Made by a program: the position numbers and the translations under genes. Source: Clostridiales bacterium (GTDB lineage: Bacteria > Bacillota > Clostridia > Oscillospirales > QAMX01). From it: 11,131 bases of DNA. The first letter of the stretch is position 1; the number at the start of each line of letters is the position of its first letter. Shown one piece after another: positions 1-6,541 of the stretch. The stretch is from assembly GCA_016285815.1 (NCBI GenBank), contig JAEERN010000046.1:1-11131 (forward strand). The letters are read 5' to 3'. The notes under the pieces are model-generated. The model was given only the letters and a program-made list of their open reading frames with translations, made no database searches and was not told the origin of the DNA.

Positions 1-280
1 CGCAGAGGACGACGACGTCCGGACGCGCCTCGTCCACGGCGTCCAGCAGGACGCGCTGACCGTCGCCGAAATACTCGCTGTGCAGGTCGGCGATGAGGGC
101 GATGCGGAACCCGTCCAGCCCGTCGGGCAGGTCGCCGTACGCCAGCCGGTACTCTGTGGTGCCGAGATCGTCGCGCAGGGCGAGGATCGTCAGCCCGCAC
201 AGAGCGGCCAGGACGGCGCAGACGGCCAGACAGAGGATCAGACCGCGAAGCGCACGGCGGCGCGGCGGCACCGTCACCAT
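1..280 (-). CDS. Membrane-anchored metallophosphoesterase (5' part only, continues past the left edge)
   Basis: The first 93 codons are visible. After a short Arg-rich N-terminus (residues 7-12) there is one hydrophobic segment at about residues 13-35, read as a signal anchor or uncleaved signal. The chain then enters a calcineurin-like phosphoesterase fold: strand FRIALIADLHS at residues 58-68 holds the Asp65-x-His67 pair that begins metal-binding motif I, and DEARPDVVVLC at the cut edge leads to where the second metal motif (GDxxD) is expected. The layout resembles the YkuE/YkoQ-like Firmicute phosphoesterases; the substrate cannot be told. The ATG at 278-280 overlaps the end of ahcY by 7 nt (ATGGTGA), so it is probably co-transcribed and translationally coupled; no strong ribosome binding site is seen. 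Family call is firm, specific function is not. Confidence 0.8.
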   Translation of the reverse strand, partial: MVTVPPRRRALRGLILCLAVCAVLAALCGLTILALRDDLGTTEYRLAYGDLPDGLDGFRIALIADLHSEYFGDGQRVLLDAVDEARPDVVVLC

Positions 281-1530
281 GAGGTCAGATAGCGCCGCTG
301 TTCGGGCGTCAGCTCGTCGATGGCGACGCCAGTCTCGGCCAGCTTGATCCGTGCCACGGCCCGGTCCAGCTCTTCGGGCACGTCCGTGACGGCCCGGGGG
401 GCCAGCAGGTCGGCGTGCCGCGCGACGTATTCACAGCAGAGGGCCTGAAGCGAAAAGCTCATGTCCATGATCTCGGCGGGGTGGCCGTTGCCGGCGGCCA
501 GATTGACCAGCCGCCCCTCGCCCAGCAGGTTCAGCGTGCGCCCGTCGGCCATGACGTAGCCGCGGATGTTGGGCTTTCGGTCGAAAACGCGGACGGCGGC
601 GGCGGTCAGGTCCGAGACGCTGACCTCCACGTCGAAGTGGCCCGCGTTGCACAGGATGGCGTTGTCCTTCATGACCGCGAAGTGCCGGGCGGTGACGACG
701 TCCCGGCAGCCGGTGACGGTGACGAACAGGTCGCCCAGCGGGGCGGCCTCGTCCATGGGCATGACGCGGTTCCCGTCCATCAGCGCCTCCAGCGCGGCGT
801 GGGGGTCCACCTCGGTGACGATGACGCTGGCGCCCATGGCGCGGGCGGTCTTGGCCACGCCCTTGCCGCACCAGCCGTATCCCGCCACGACCACGGTCTT
901 GCCGGTGACCATCAGATTGGTGGTGTGCAGGATGGCGTCCCACACGCTTTGGGCGGTGCCGTAGCGGTTGTCGAAGAAGTGCTTGCTCTTGGCGTCGTTG
1001 ACGGCGATCATGGGAAAGTTCAGCTGTCCCGCGGCGGCCCGGGCCCGCATGCGGATGACGCCGGTGGTGGTCTCTTCACAGCCGCCCAGCAGGCATTCGC
1101 CGTACTCCGGGTGGGTGGTGTGCAGGATGTTCAGCAGGTCACCGCCGTCGTCCACCAGAAAGTGGGGGCGGCAGGCGAGGGTGCGCTCGAGGTGGTGCGT
1201 ATAGGTCGCCGGGTCGGCGCCGTGGACGGCGTTGACGCAGAACCCCTCCGCCGCCAGCGCGGCGGCCACGTCGTCCTGCGTGGAGAGGGGATTGCAGCCG
1301 GTGACGGAGACCTCGGCGCCGCCGGCACGCAGCACGTGGGCGAAATACGCCGTCTTGGCCTCCAGATGGATGGAAATGGCCGCCCGAAGCCCGGCGAAGG
1401 GCTTTTCGGCGGCAAAACGCCGCTCGACGGCGCGCAGCACGGGCATCCCCGGCACGACCCAGGCGATCTTGTCGCGCCCGGAGGGGGCCAGAGAAACGTC
1501 CCGGATCTCGGTCTGTTCGTGGATCGGCAT
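274..1530 (-). CDS. ahcY: Adenosylhomocysteinase (S-adenosyl-L-homocysteine hydrolase)
   Basis: A 418-residue NAD+-dependent cytosolic enzyme that reversibly splits S-adenosylhomocysteine into adenosine and homocysteine, relieving product inhibition of methyltransferases and feeding the methionine cycle. Visible motifs: HLEAKTAYF (55-63), DDGGD (127-131), CEETTTG (151-157), the Lys183/Asp187-Asn188 active-site block ending FDNRYG, the Rossmann NAD loop GYGWCGKG (217-224), NAGHFD with His298, and GNGHP with His350. The protein stops at QRRYLTSW, so it lacks the C-terminal Lys/Tyr tail that caps the cofactor in mammalian-type enzymes, and it has YGTAQS where those have YGCRES. Both traits fit the shorter archaeal/Thermotoga-type branch. 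The ATG at 1528-1530 is chosen for its GGAG (1537-1540) 6 nt upstream. It is divergent from the ATPase operon and has its own promoter. Confidence 0.96.
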   Translation of the reverse strand: MPIHEQTEIRDVSLAPSGRDKIAWVVPGMPVLRAVERRFAAEKPFAGLRAAISIHLEAKTAYFAHVLRAGGAEVSVTGCNPLSTQDDVAAALAAEGFCVNAVHGADPATYTHHLERTLACRPHFLVDDGGDLLNILHTTHPEYGECLLGGCEETTTGVIRMRARAAAGQLNFPMIAVNDAKSKHFFDNRYGTAQSVWDAILHTTNLMVTGKTVVVAGYGWCGKGVAKTARAMGASVIVTEVDPHAALEALMDGNRVMPMDEAAPLGDLFVTVTGCRDVVTARHFAVMKDNAILCNAGHFDVEVSVSDLTAAAVRVFDRKPNIRGYVMADGRTLNLLGEGRLVNLAAGNGHPAEIMDMSFSLQALCCEYVARHADLLAPRAVTDVPEELDRAVARIKLAETGVAIDELTPEQRRYLTSW

Positions 1531-1536
1531 AGTCGT

Positions 1537-1540
1537 CTCC
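1537..1540 (-). promoter_or_regulatory. Ribosome binding site of ahcY
   Basis: GGAG read on the minus strand, 6 nt before the ATG. It fixes the start of the 418-residue form. Confidence 0.7.
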
Positions 1541-1589
1541 GTTTGCTCTTCGTGTGACCCGTTCGAGAAAAAGGCACACAGTTTTTTCC

Positions 1590-1618
1590 ATTATAGCACA
1601 GCGGGATCCGTTTTTCAA
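1590..1618 (-). promoter_or_regulatory. Sigma-A promoter of ahcY
   Basis: On the minus strand there is TTGAAA (1618-1613), a 17-nt spacer, then a perfect TATAAT (1595-1590). Transcription would start near 1583, giving a leader of about 50 nt before the ahcY ATG. The leader is short, and I do not recognise a SAM or SAH riboswitch in it. Confidence 0.85.
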
Positions 1619-1647
1619 GACTTGCGGCCGCGGGAACGGCGGCACGA

Positions 1648-1664
1648 TTTTTTTTGTGAAAAAA
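1648..1664. promoter_or_regulatory. T-tract/A-tract between the divergent promoters (possible UP-like element)
   Basis: Eight T, then GTG, then six A form an A/T-only dyad in otherwise very GC-rich DNA. It lies 14 nt upstream of the plus-strand -35 box and about 30 nt upstream of the minus-strand -35 box, and is followed by the 8-bp palindrome GGGCGCCC (1665-1672). Such tracts can bind the RNA polymerase alpha C-terminal domain or bend DNA, so it may help either promoter. The role is inferred; the tract itself is plain in the sequence. Confidence 0.4.
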
Positions 1665-1678
1665 GGGCGCCCGGCTTG

Positions 1679-1708
1679 TTGACAGAGAGGGCGGTGGTTT
1701 GCTATAAT
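1679..1708 (+). promoter_or_regulatory. Sigma-A promoter of the ntp V-ATPase operon
   Basis: A perfect TTGACA (1679-1684), an 18-nt spacer and a perfect TATAAT (1703-1708). Start of transcription is expected near 1715, leaving a leader of about 34 nt to the ntpF ATG. No other convincing promoter is seen inside the operon, so all nine genes probably depend on this one. Confidence 0.9.
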
Positions 1709-1734
1709 AAACACATTGGGAATTATGGCTTAAC

Positions 1735-1740
1735 GGGAGG
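1735..1740 (+). promoter_or_regulatory. Ribosome binding site of ntpF
   Basis: GGGAGG, 8 nt before the ATG at 1749. It supports this start for the small first gene of the operon. Confidence 0.75.
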
Positions 1741-1748
1741 TCACGTCG

Positions 1749-2063
1749 ATGGCGCTGAACGATATCGAACGGATCGTTGCGGCCGAATCCGCGGCGGACG
1801 CTGAAAAAAACGCCGCCGCCGCGAAGGCGGCCGCGATCCTGGAAAAGGCTGAGGCCGACGGCCGGGCCGACTACGATCGGATCCTGGCGGAGGCGGCGCG
1901 CCGGGCGGAGGCGTCCAAGGCCGAGGCGCAGGCGCTGATCGCCCAGCGGACGGAAAAAGCGCTGCTCGCCGCGAAGGTGGAGGCAGAGCGCTGCCGCAGC
2001 GTGGCCGGAGAGCACGTCGAAGAGGCCGCGCAGGCCGTCTGTGATCAGATCGTAAGAGGATAA
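1749..2063 (+). CDS. ntpF: V-type ATPase peripheral-stalk subunit G/H (NtpF)
   Basis: A 104-residue, almost wholly alpha-helical protein rich in Ala, Glu, Lys and Arg, with no hydrophobic segment. Nearly the whole chain (about residues 5-95) reads as a single long coiled coil. This is the form of the small stalk subunit called NtpF in Enterococcus hirae, AhaH in archaea and G in eukaryotes, which winds round subunit E to make the peripheral stalks tying the A3B3 head to the membrane stator I. Sequence is low-complexity, so identity rests mainly on length, coiled-coil character and place: it comes first, just before ntpI, as in the E. hirae operon. Its stop lies 3 nt before the ntpI ATG. Confidence 0.85.
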   Translation: MALNDIERIVAAESAADAEKNAAAAKAAAILEKAEADGRADYDRILAEAARRAEASKAEAQALIAQRTEKALLAAKVEAERCRSVAGEHVEEAAQAVCDQIVRG

Positions 2064-2066
2064 GCG

Positions 2067-4019
2067 ATGTCGATAGCGGCGATGAAAAAGCTGACCCTTG
2101 CGGGCGCCAACAGCGACCGCAGGCAGGTCGTGGCCGAGATGATGCGTCTCGGCTGTATCGAGATCAACGACATCGCGCCGGACGGCGCGGTGGCCGGACT
2201 GATCGAAAGCGGCGCCATGCGGCGGGACGACAGCGCCGAGGCCGCCGTCCTGGCGGATCGGGCGCGGATCGAGGCGGCGCTGGCCGTGCTGGACCGGTAC
2301 GCGCATCAGAAAAAACCCATGTTCGCCCCCAAGCCGGAGGTGCACGAGTTCGTGCTGTTCGACGAGCGGACCGCCGCCTCGGCCAAACGCGAGGCGGAGA
2401 CGGTGCTGGCCCTGTCGGAACAGGCGGAAGAGCTGGCGGCCGGGATCCGCTCGCTGGAGGGCGACGCCGCGGCGCTGGAGCCGTGGCGGGGCATGGACGT
2501 GCCGCTGGAGCTCACCGGCGGGCGAAGCTTCCGCGTGATCCGGGGCACGGTCCCGAGCTATGTTGACGTTCCCGCCCTGCAGGCGGAGGTCCGTCAGGAC
2601 GCCCCGACGGCGGAGCTGGAGCGGGTCGGCGCGGACAAGCAGGTCCAGTATCTCTGCGCCGTGACGGCGCGGAGCGAGAGCGACGCGGCCGTGAAGGTCC
2701 TGCGCGAGCGGGGCTTTGCGGAACAGAACTTCAAGGGCGGCCCGGGAACGGCCGCGGACAATATCGGGCGGCTCCGGACGGAGATCGCCGAAAAGGAAGC
2801 GGAGAAAAAGGCCGTGGAGGAGCAGCTGGCGGCGCACGGCCCCAACACCGCTCTTTTGGAGCGCGCGTACGACGCGCTGACCAACGAAGCCCGGCGCGAA
2901 CAGGTCCGAAGCGGCATCGCCCGGACGGAGAACGTGTTCTATCTCGAGGGTTGGCTGCCCGAGGCCTCGGTCAAGTCGGCCCAGGCGCTGTTCGAGCGCA
3001 TGGGCTGCGCCTGGTCCTTCTCGGATCCCGGGGAGACGGACGACGTTCCTGTCCGGCTGGACAACAACCGGATCGTCAGCCCGTACAACGAGATCACTTC
3101 CATGTACGGCATGCCGGCCTACAACTCGCTGATCGATCCCAACCCCACCATGGCGTTCTTCTATTTCCTGTGCTTCGGCCTCATGCTGTCGGACGCGGCC
3201 TACGGGATCCTGCTGGCGCTGGGATGCTTCTTCTATCTGAAAAAGGCCAAGCCCTCCGGCTCCATGAAGAACATGCTCACCATGTTCCTGTTCGGCGGCA
3301 TCTCCACGGCCATCTGGGGCGCGGTGTTCGGAAGCTGGTTCGGGAACGCCGCCTCGGTCATCGCCGAGGGCGTGTTCCACAAGACCTTCGTCATGCCCGC
3401 GCTGATCGATCCGATCTCCGAACCCATCAAGATGATGGTCCTGTCCTACGTCATCGGCGGGATCCAGGTCATGACGGCCATGTTCCTCGACGCGCTTCGG
3501 CGCATCAAGCGCCGCGACATCGCCGGGGCCATCTTCGGCATCTTCGCGTGGTACGTGCTGTTCGCCGGCATCGGCGTGCTGTTCCTGAACAAAAAGGCCG
3601 GCCTGATCGTGGCCGGGATCGGACTGCTGGGCGTCATGATCGGCGGGACCCTGGGCAAAAAGGGCCTGTCCAAGTTCACCGGCGCGTTTTTGGCGGTCTA
3701 CAACATCACCGGCATCTTCTCGGACGTCCTGTCCTATTCGAGACTTCTGGCCCTGTGCCTTTCGACGGCCGTCGTGGCGCAGGTGGTCAACATCATGGGC
3801 TCGCTGAACGGGTTCACCGTGGGCGGCACCATCCTCTTCATCGTGGTCTTCATCGTCGGCCACGTGTTCAATCTCGCCCTCAACCTGCTGGGGACCTACG
3901 TCCACACGAGCAGGCTTCAGTACATAGAGTACTTCGGCAGGTTTTACGAGGGAGGCGGCAGGACCTTCAAACCACTGACCCTGCAGACCAAATACGTCGA
4001 TATAGTCAAGGAGGACTAA
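2067..4019 (+). CDS. ntpI: V-type ATPase membrane stator subunit I (a subunit)
   Basis: A 650-residue stator subunit carrying the ion half-channels, equal to eukaryotic subunit a. The N-terminal half (about 1-350) is cytosolic, with long charged helices (for example 235-280) that dock the peripheral stalks. The C-terminal half (about 360-640) has some seven or eight hydrophobic segments starting at Met362, with the family signature GLMLSDAAYG near 375. Two conserved arginines line the ring interface: Arg559 in SYSRLLALCL, the motor arginine that faces the ring glutamate, and Arg616 in HTSRLQY. The length is usual for the family. The ATG at 2067 has AGAGGA 6 nt upstream and gives the typical start with MKKLTL at residues 6-11; the in-frame ATG at 2082 lacks a good site. 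The last codons contain the ribosome binding site of ntpK. Confidence 0.97.
   Translation: MSIAAMKKLTLAGANSDRRQVVAEMMRLGCIEINDIAPDGAVAGLIESGAMRRDDSAEAAVLADRARIEAALAVLDRYAHQKKPMFAPKPEVHEFVLFDERTAASAKREAETVLALSEQAEELAAGIRSLEGDAAALEPWRGMDVPLELTGGRSFRVIRGTVPSYVDVPALQAEVRQDAPTAELERVGADKQVQYLCAVTARSESDAAVKVLRERGFAEQNFKGGPGTAADNIGRLRTEIAEKEAEKKAVEEQLAAHGPNTALLERAYDALTNEARREQVRSGIARTENVFYLEGWLPEASVKSAQALFERMGCAWSFSDPGETDDVPVRLDNNRIVSPYNEITSMYGMPAYNSLIDPNPTMAFFYFLCFGLMLSDAAYGILLALGCFFYLKKAKPSGSMKNMLTMFLFGGISTAIWGAVFGSWFGNAASVIAEGVFHKTFVMPALIDPISEPIKMMVLSYVIGGIQVMTAMFLDALRRIKRRDIAGAIFGIFAWYVLFAGIGVLFLNKKAGLIVAGIGLLGVMIGGTLGKKGLSKFTGAFLAVYNITGIFSDVLSYSRLLALCLSTAVVAQVVNIMGSLNGFTVGGTILFIVVFIVGHVFNLALNLLGTYVHTSRLQYIEYFGRFYEGGGRTFKPLTLQTKYVDIVKED
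4008..4014 (+). promoter_or_regulatory. Ribosome binding site of ntpK, inside the end of ntpI
   Basis: AAGGAGG lies within the last codons of ntpI, 9 nt before the ntpK ATG. The ring subunit is needed in about ten copies per enzyme, so a near-perfect site here makes sense for raised translation within the operon (inference). Confidence 0.75.
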
Positions 4020-4023
4020 AAGT

Positions 4024-4524
4024 ATGACATTCTCGGATTTTCTCGCGCAGATCTTCACTGGGACCAACATCGCGCTGGCCGGGGCGGCGATGGCCATCGC
4101 CTTTGCCGGCATCGGTTCCGCCAAGGGCGTCGGCATCGTCGGTCAGATGTCTGCCGGCATCGTCGCCGAAGACCCCAGCAAGTTCGTCCGCTGCCTGATC
4201 CTGCAGGCCCTTCCGGGCACGCAGGGCATCTACGGTCTGATCATCGCCTTCCTGATCATGTCCAAGGTCGGCATCTTCGGCGGGCTGGTGCCCGTGACCG
4301 TGGGACAGGGCGTTTCGCTGTTCTGCGCGGCGCTTCCGATCACCATCGGCGGCTATGTCTCCGCCATCCATCAGGCGAAGGTCTCGGCCTCGTCTCTGCA
4401 GATCGTTTCCAAGCACCCCGAAGAGGCCACCAAGGGCATGATCTTCGCGGGCCTCGTCGAGACCTATGCGGTCTTCGCGCTGCTGATCTCCTTCCTGCTC
4501 GTCAACGGCATCAGCGTCGGCTGA
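4024..4524 (+). CDS. ntpK: V-type ATPase rotor ring subunit K (16-kDa proteolipid, Na+-binding type)
   Basis: A 166-residue membrane protein with four hydrophobic helices (about 14-33, 57-80, 88-113 and 138-161), that is, two fused hairpins of the c-subunit kind. Only the second hairpin keeps the ion-binding acid, Glu146 in GLVETYAVF; the matching place in the first hairpin is Gln67 in LPGTQGIYG. This duplication with loss of one carboxylate is typical of V-type rings. The residues that bind sodium in the E. hirae rotor (Leu61, Thr64, Gln65, Gln110, Glu139) match Leu63, Thr66, Gln67, Gln117 and Glu146 here, with the same 29-residue step from the second Gln to Glu. A Na+-coupled enzyme is therefore likely. 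The E. hirae positions are from memory. Confidence 0.97.
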   Translation: MTFSDFLAQIFTGTNIALAGAAMAIAFAGIGSAKGVGIVGQMSAGIVAEDPSKFVRCLILQALPGTQGIYGLIIAFLIMSKVGIFGGLVPVTVGQGVSLFCAALPITIGGYVSAIHQAKVSASSLQIVSKHPEEATKGMIFAGLVETYAVFALLISFLLVNGISVG

Positions 4525-4529
4525 CCGCC

Positions 4530-4535
4530 GGGGAG
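4530..4535 (+). promoter_or_regulatory. Ribosome binding site of ntpE
   Basis: GGGGAG in the 19-nt gap after ntpK, 8 nt before the ATG at 4544. Confidence 0.65.
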
Positions 4536-4543
4536 ACGCAGAA

Positions 4544-5140
4544 ATGAACGGAATCGACCTTCTTATCAGCAAACTCGGCGAGGAGGCCTCGTCGGATGCG
4601 GCCGCGCGCGTGTCAGAGGCCGAAGAAAAGGCCCTCGTGATCCGCGCGGAGTATGCGGCAAAGGCGGAGGCCGATGCGAAAAAGCTGCTGGACGAGACGG
4701 CGGCCCAGTGCGTGGCCGACGCCCAGCGGGCGGACGGCAGCAACGCGCTGGAGGCCAGAAAGGCCATGCTCGCCGTCAAGCACAGCATGATCGACCGCGT
4801 CTTCGAAAAGGCCCGGCTCAAGCTCTGCCGCATGAACGAAGAGGACTACCGCATGTTCCTGGTCCGGACGGCCGTCGGCGCCGTGTCCGAGGGGAACGAG
4901 ACGGTGATCTTCAACGCCCGCGACCGCGAGGCCTTCGGCAAGACGCTGGTGGCGGACATCAACGCGGCCCTCAAGGCCGAGGGGCGCGTGGGGCAGCTGA
5001 AGCTGGCCCGGGAGACGAGGGAGATGGACGGCGGCTTTGTGCTCTGCGCGGGCAACGTGGAGACCAACTGCAGCATCAGCGCCATCGTCGATCAGAAACG
5101 AAACGAACTCACCGATCTCGTTGCGAGGATGCTGTTCTGA
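4544..5140 (+). CDS. ntpE: V-type ATPase peripheral-stalk subunit E
   Basis: A 198-residue soluble protein with the two-part plan of subunit E. Residues 1 to about 90 are a long charged helix (Ala/Glu/Lys/Arg-rich) that pairs with NtpF as a coiled coil. The remaining part, from about residue 100, is a compact alpha/beta domain that binds the outer top of subunit B in the catalytic head. The stretch EMDGGFVLCAGNVETNCSI (about 163-181) is the most conserved block in this family (compare GGxxL...G.I..N.s) and marks the C-terminal domain. Length is normal. The gene follows ntpK after 19 nt, and its stop codon shares one base with the ntpC start, so the two are probably translationally coupled. 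Confidence 0.93.
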   Translation: MNGIDLLISKLGEEASSDAAARVSEAEEKALVIRAEYAAKAEADAKKLLDETAAQCVADAQRADGSNALEARKAMLAVKHSMIDRVFEKARLKLCRMNEEDYRMFLVRTAVGAVSEGNETVIFNARDREAFGKTLVADINAALKAEGRVGQLKLARETREMDGGFVLCAGNVETNCSISAIVDQKRNELTDLVARMLF

Positions 5141-6150
5141 TGATCACACTGGAACCGAATGAATCCTTATATCTGGTCGCGTCGGGCCGGGTCCGGGGTC
5201 TGGAGAACACGCTGCTGACGCCGGAAAAGCTGACGCGTCTCATCGACGCGGAGGACGTTGCCGCCGCGTACCGCGTCGTGTCCGAGTGCGGCTATGCGCC
5301 GCCCGCCGGCGCGCCGCTGGATGGGACGCAGGGGATCTATACCCTTTCCAGGATGCTGGACCGCGCGGCGGAGGAGCTTTACGCCCTCTGTGAAGAGCTT
5401 TCGGAGAGCAAGGACCTCACCGACTTCTTCCGTGTCCGCATCGACGCGCACAACCTCAAGACCGTTCTGAAGTCCGAGCGGGCCGGCCGGGATCCCGATC
5501 CCAACCTGCTGTCAGGGGGCGTGTTCCGCGCCGCCGAGCTGAAGGATGCCGTTCTCTCCGGCAAGACCGAGCGGCTGGGCGAGATCTGGCGGAAGGCCGC
5601 GGCCGAGGCGGGAGAGATCCTGACCTCCGTCGGCGACGGACAGCGGTGCGACTTTGTGCTGGACAACGCCATGTTCCGGCTCATGAGCGGCCACGCGGCC
5701 GCGTCGGGCTCGCGCTTTCTGAAGGACTATGCGGCGTTCTGCGCGGACAAGGCCAACCTGCGGACGGCGGTCCGTCTCAAGGGCGTTTCCAACGCCGAAA
5801 AGCTGGCCGAGCTGGCGGTGAACGAGCAGGGCTCCGTCGCCAAAACGGCGGTGGTCGCCTCCGTCGCGGCGGGAGGAGCCGAGTGCTTCGCCCGCACGGG
5901 CCTGGCGTCCGCCGCGGAAGAGGGGATCCGCGCCCGCGGGGCCGGTGAACCGCTCACGGCGTTCGAACGGCTGCTGGACCGGGCGGACGGGGACTTTTTC
6001 CGGGACGTCAAATACCTCGGCATGGGCGCGCCGGTGCTGATCTCCTACATCCGCCGGCGCGAGACCGAGCAGAGCACCATCCGCAAGGTCATCTCGGCCA
6101 AGCTTTCCGGCGCGGACCGGGCGGAGATCGAGCGGCGCATCGGCCTTTGA
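5140..6150 (+). CDS. ntpC: V-type ATPase subunit C (rotor-ring socket; eukaryotic d)
   Basis: A 336-residue, mostly helical, soluble protein of the V-ATPase subunit C/AC39 family, which sits on the cytosolic face of the K ring and receives the D/F shaft. Support includes the DLTDFFRVRIDAHNLKTVLKS block (about 91-111) and IRRRETEQSTIRKVISAKL near the C-terminus, a region usual for this family. The open frame extends back to 4708 inside ntpE, but the true start is the ATG at 5140-5142: it overlaps the ntpE stop as TGATG, has GAGG (5125-5128) 11 nt before it, and gives MITLEPNESLYLVASGRVRG, the expected N-terminus with a YLVASGRVR-like block. Upstream in-frame residues are only ntpE read in another frame. 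Length is usual for the family. Confidence 0.92.
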   Translation: MITLEPNESLYLVASGRVRGLENTLLTPEKLTRLIDAEDVAAAYRVVSECGYAPPAGAPLDGTQGIYTLSRMLDRAAEELYALCEELSESKDLTDFFRVRIDAHNLKTVLKSERAGRDPDPNLLSGGVFRAAELKDAVLSGKTERLGEIWRKAAAEAGEILTSVGDGQRCDFVLDNAMFRLMSGHAAASGSRFLKDYAAFCADKANLRTAVRLKGVSNAEKLAELAVNEQGSVAKTAVVASVAAGGAECFARTGLASAAEEGIRARGAGEPLTAFERLLDRADGDFFRDVKYLGMGAPVLISYIRRRETEQSTIRKVISAKLSGADRAEIERRIGL

Positions 6151-6162
6151 GCGGCCGAAGAC

Positions 6163-6168
6163 GGGAGG
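6163..6168 (+). promoter_or_regulatory. Ribosome binding site of ntpG
   Basis: GGGAGG, 10 nt before the ATG at 6179, in the 28-nt gap after ntpC. Confidence 0.7.
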
Positions 6169-6178
6169 CTTTACCACC

Positions 6179-6508
6179 ATGAAGATCGCAGTGGTCGGCG
6201 ATTACGATTCCATTCTCGGCTTCAAGGCCGTTGGGCTGGACGTTTGTCCCGCCAGCGGCGCGGATGAGGTCCGGGCCGTTCTCAAACGGCTCATGGGGGA
6301 TGGAGAGACCGCCATCATCTATATCACGGAACAGGCTGCGGCCTGTGCGGAAGAGGAGATCGCCCTCTGCCGCGACAGACTGGTTCCGGCGCTGATCCCG
6401 ATCCCGGGGCGCGAAGGCTCGCTGGGGATCGGCAAGCAGCGCGTCAAGAGCAGCATCGAGCGCGCGGTGGGCGCCGACATCATCAGCGGCACCATCCGGG
6501 AAGCGTAA
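6179..6508 (+). CDS. ntpG: V-type ATPase central-shaft subunit F (NtpG)
   Basis: A 109-residue protein of the V-ATPase subunit F family, with alternating strands and helices (a Rossmann-like fold). It binds subunit D to form the rotating central shaft. Family marks are KIAVVGDYDSILGFKAVGLD at 2-21 (the usual GD..SI.GF.A.G pattern), IIYITEQAA in the middle (compare I.iTe..a), and PALIPIPGREGSLGIGK at about 69-85 (compare P.il.IPs..g..G). The last stretch, VKSSIERAVGADII, is the helix that would pack on D. Length and place (between C and A) agree with E. hirae ntpG and archaeal atpF. The gene symbol follows the Enterococcus scheme; in other schemes it is called subunit F. Confidence 0.95.
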   Translation: MKIAVVGDYDSILGFKAVGLDVCPASGADEVRAVLKRLMGDGETAIIYITEQAAACAEEEIALCRDRLVPALIPIPGREGSLGIGKQRVKSSIERAVGADIISGTIREA

Positions 6509-6541
6509 CGGACAATACTGAACAGGAAAGTGGGTACCGAA

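Noticed and set aside
415..1557. 380-residue plus-strand open frame opposite ahcY
   Set aside because: Val/Gly/His/Asp-rich reverse frame of a clearly real ahcY; no homology marks.
1531..1583. Possible SAH or SAM riboswitch in the ahcY leader
   Set aside because: The leader is only about 50 nt and offers one weak 5-bp stem (GTGTG 1579-1575 with CACAC 1556-1552); no known riboswitch core or terminator/sequester arrangement is recognisable.
1131..4136. 1001-residue open frame on the minus strand across ntpF, ntpI and the ahcY promoter region
   Set aside because: It lies opposite ntpI and runs through the promoter region and the end of ahcY in another frame. Its His/Arg/Gly/Asp/Gln-rich, repeat-like composition is what reverse frames of GC-rich genes give, and no family motif is seen.
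4708..5139. N-terminal extension of subunit C into ntpE
   Set aside because: The extra residues are Arg/Gly-rich frame-shifted ntpE sequence; the family N-terminus begins at ATG 5140, which overlaps the ntpE stop.
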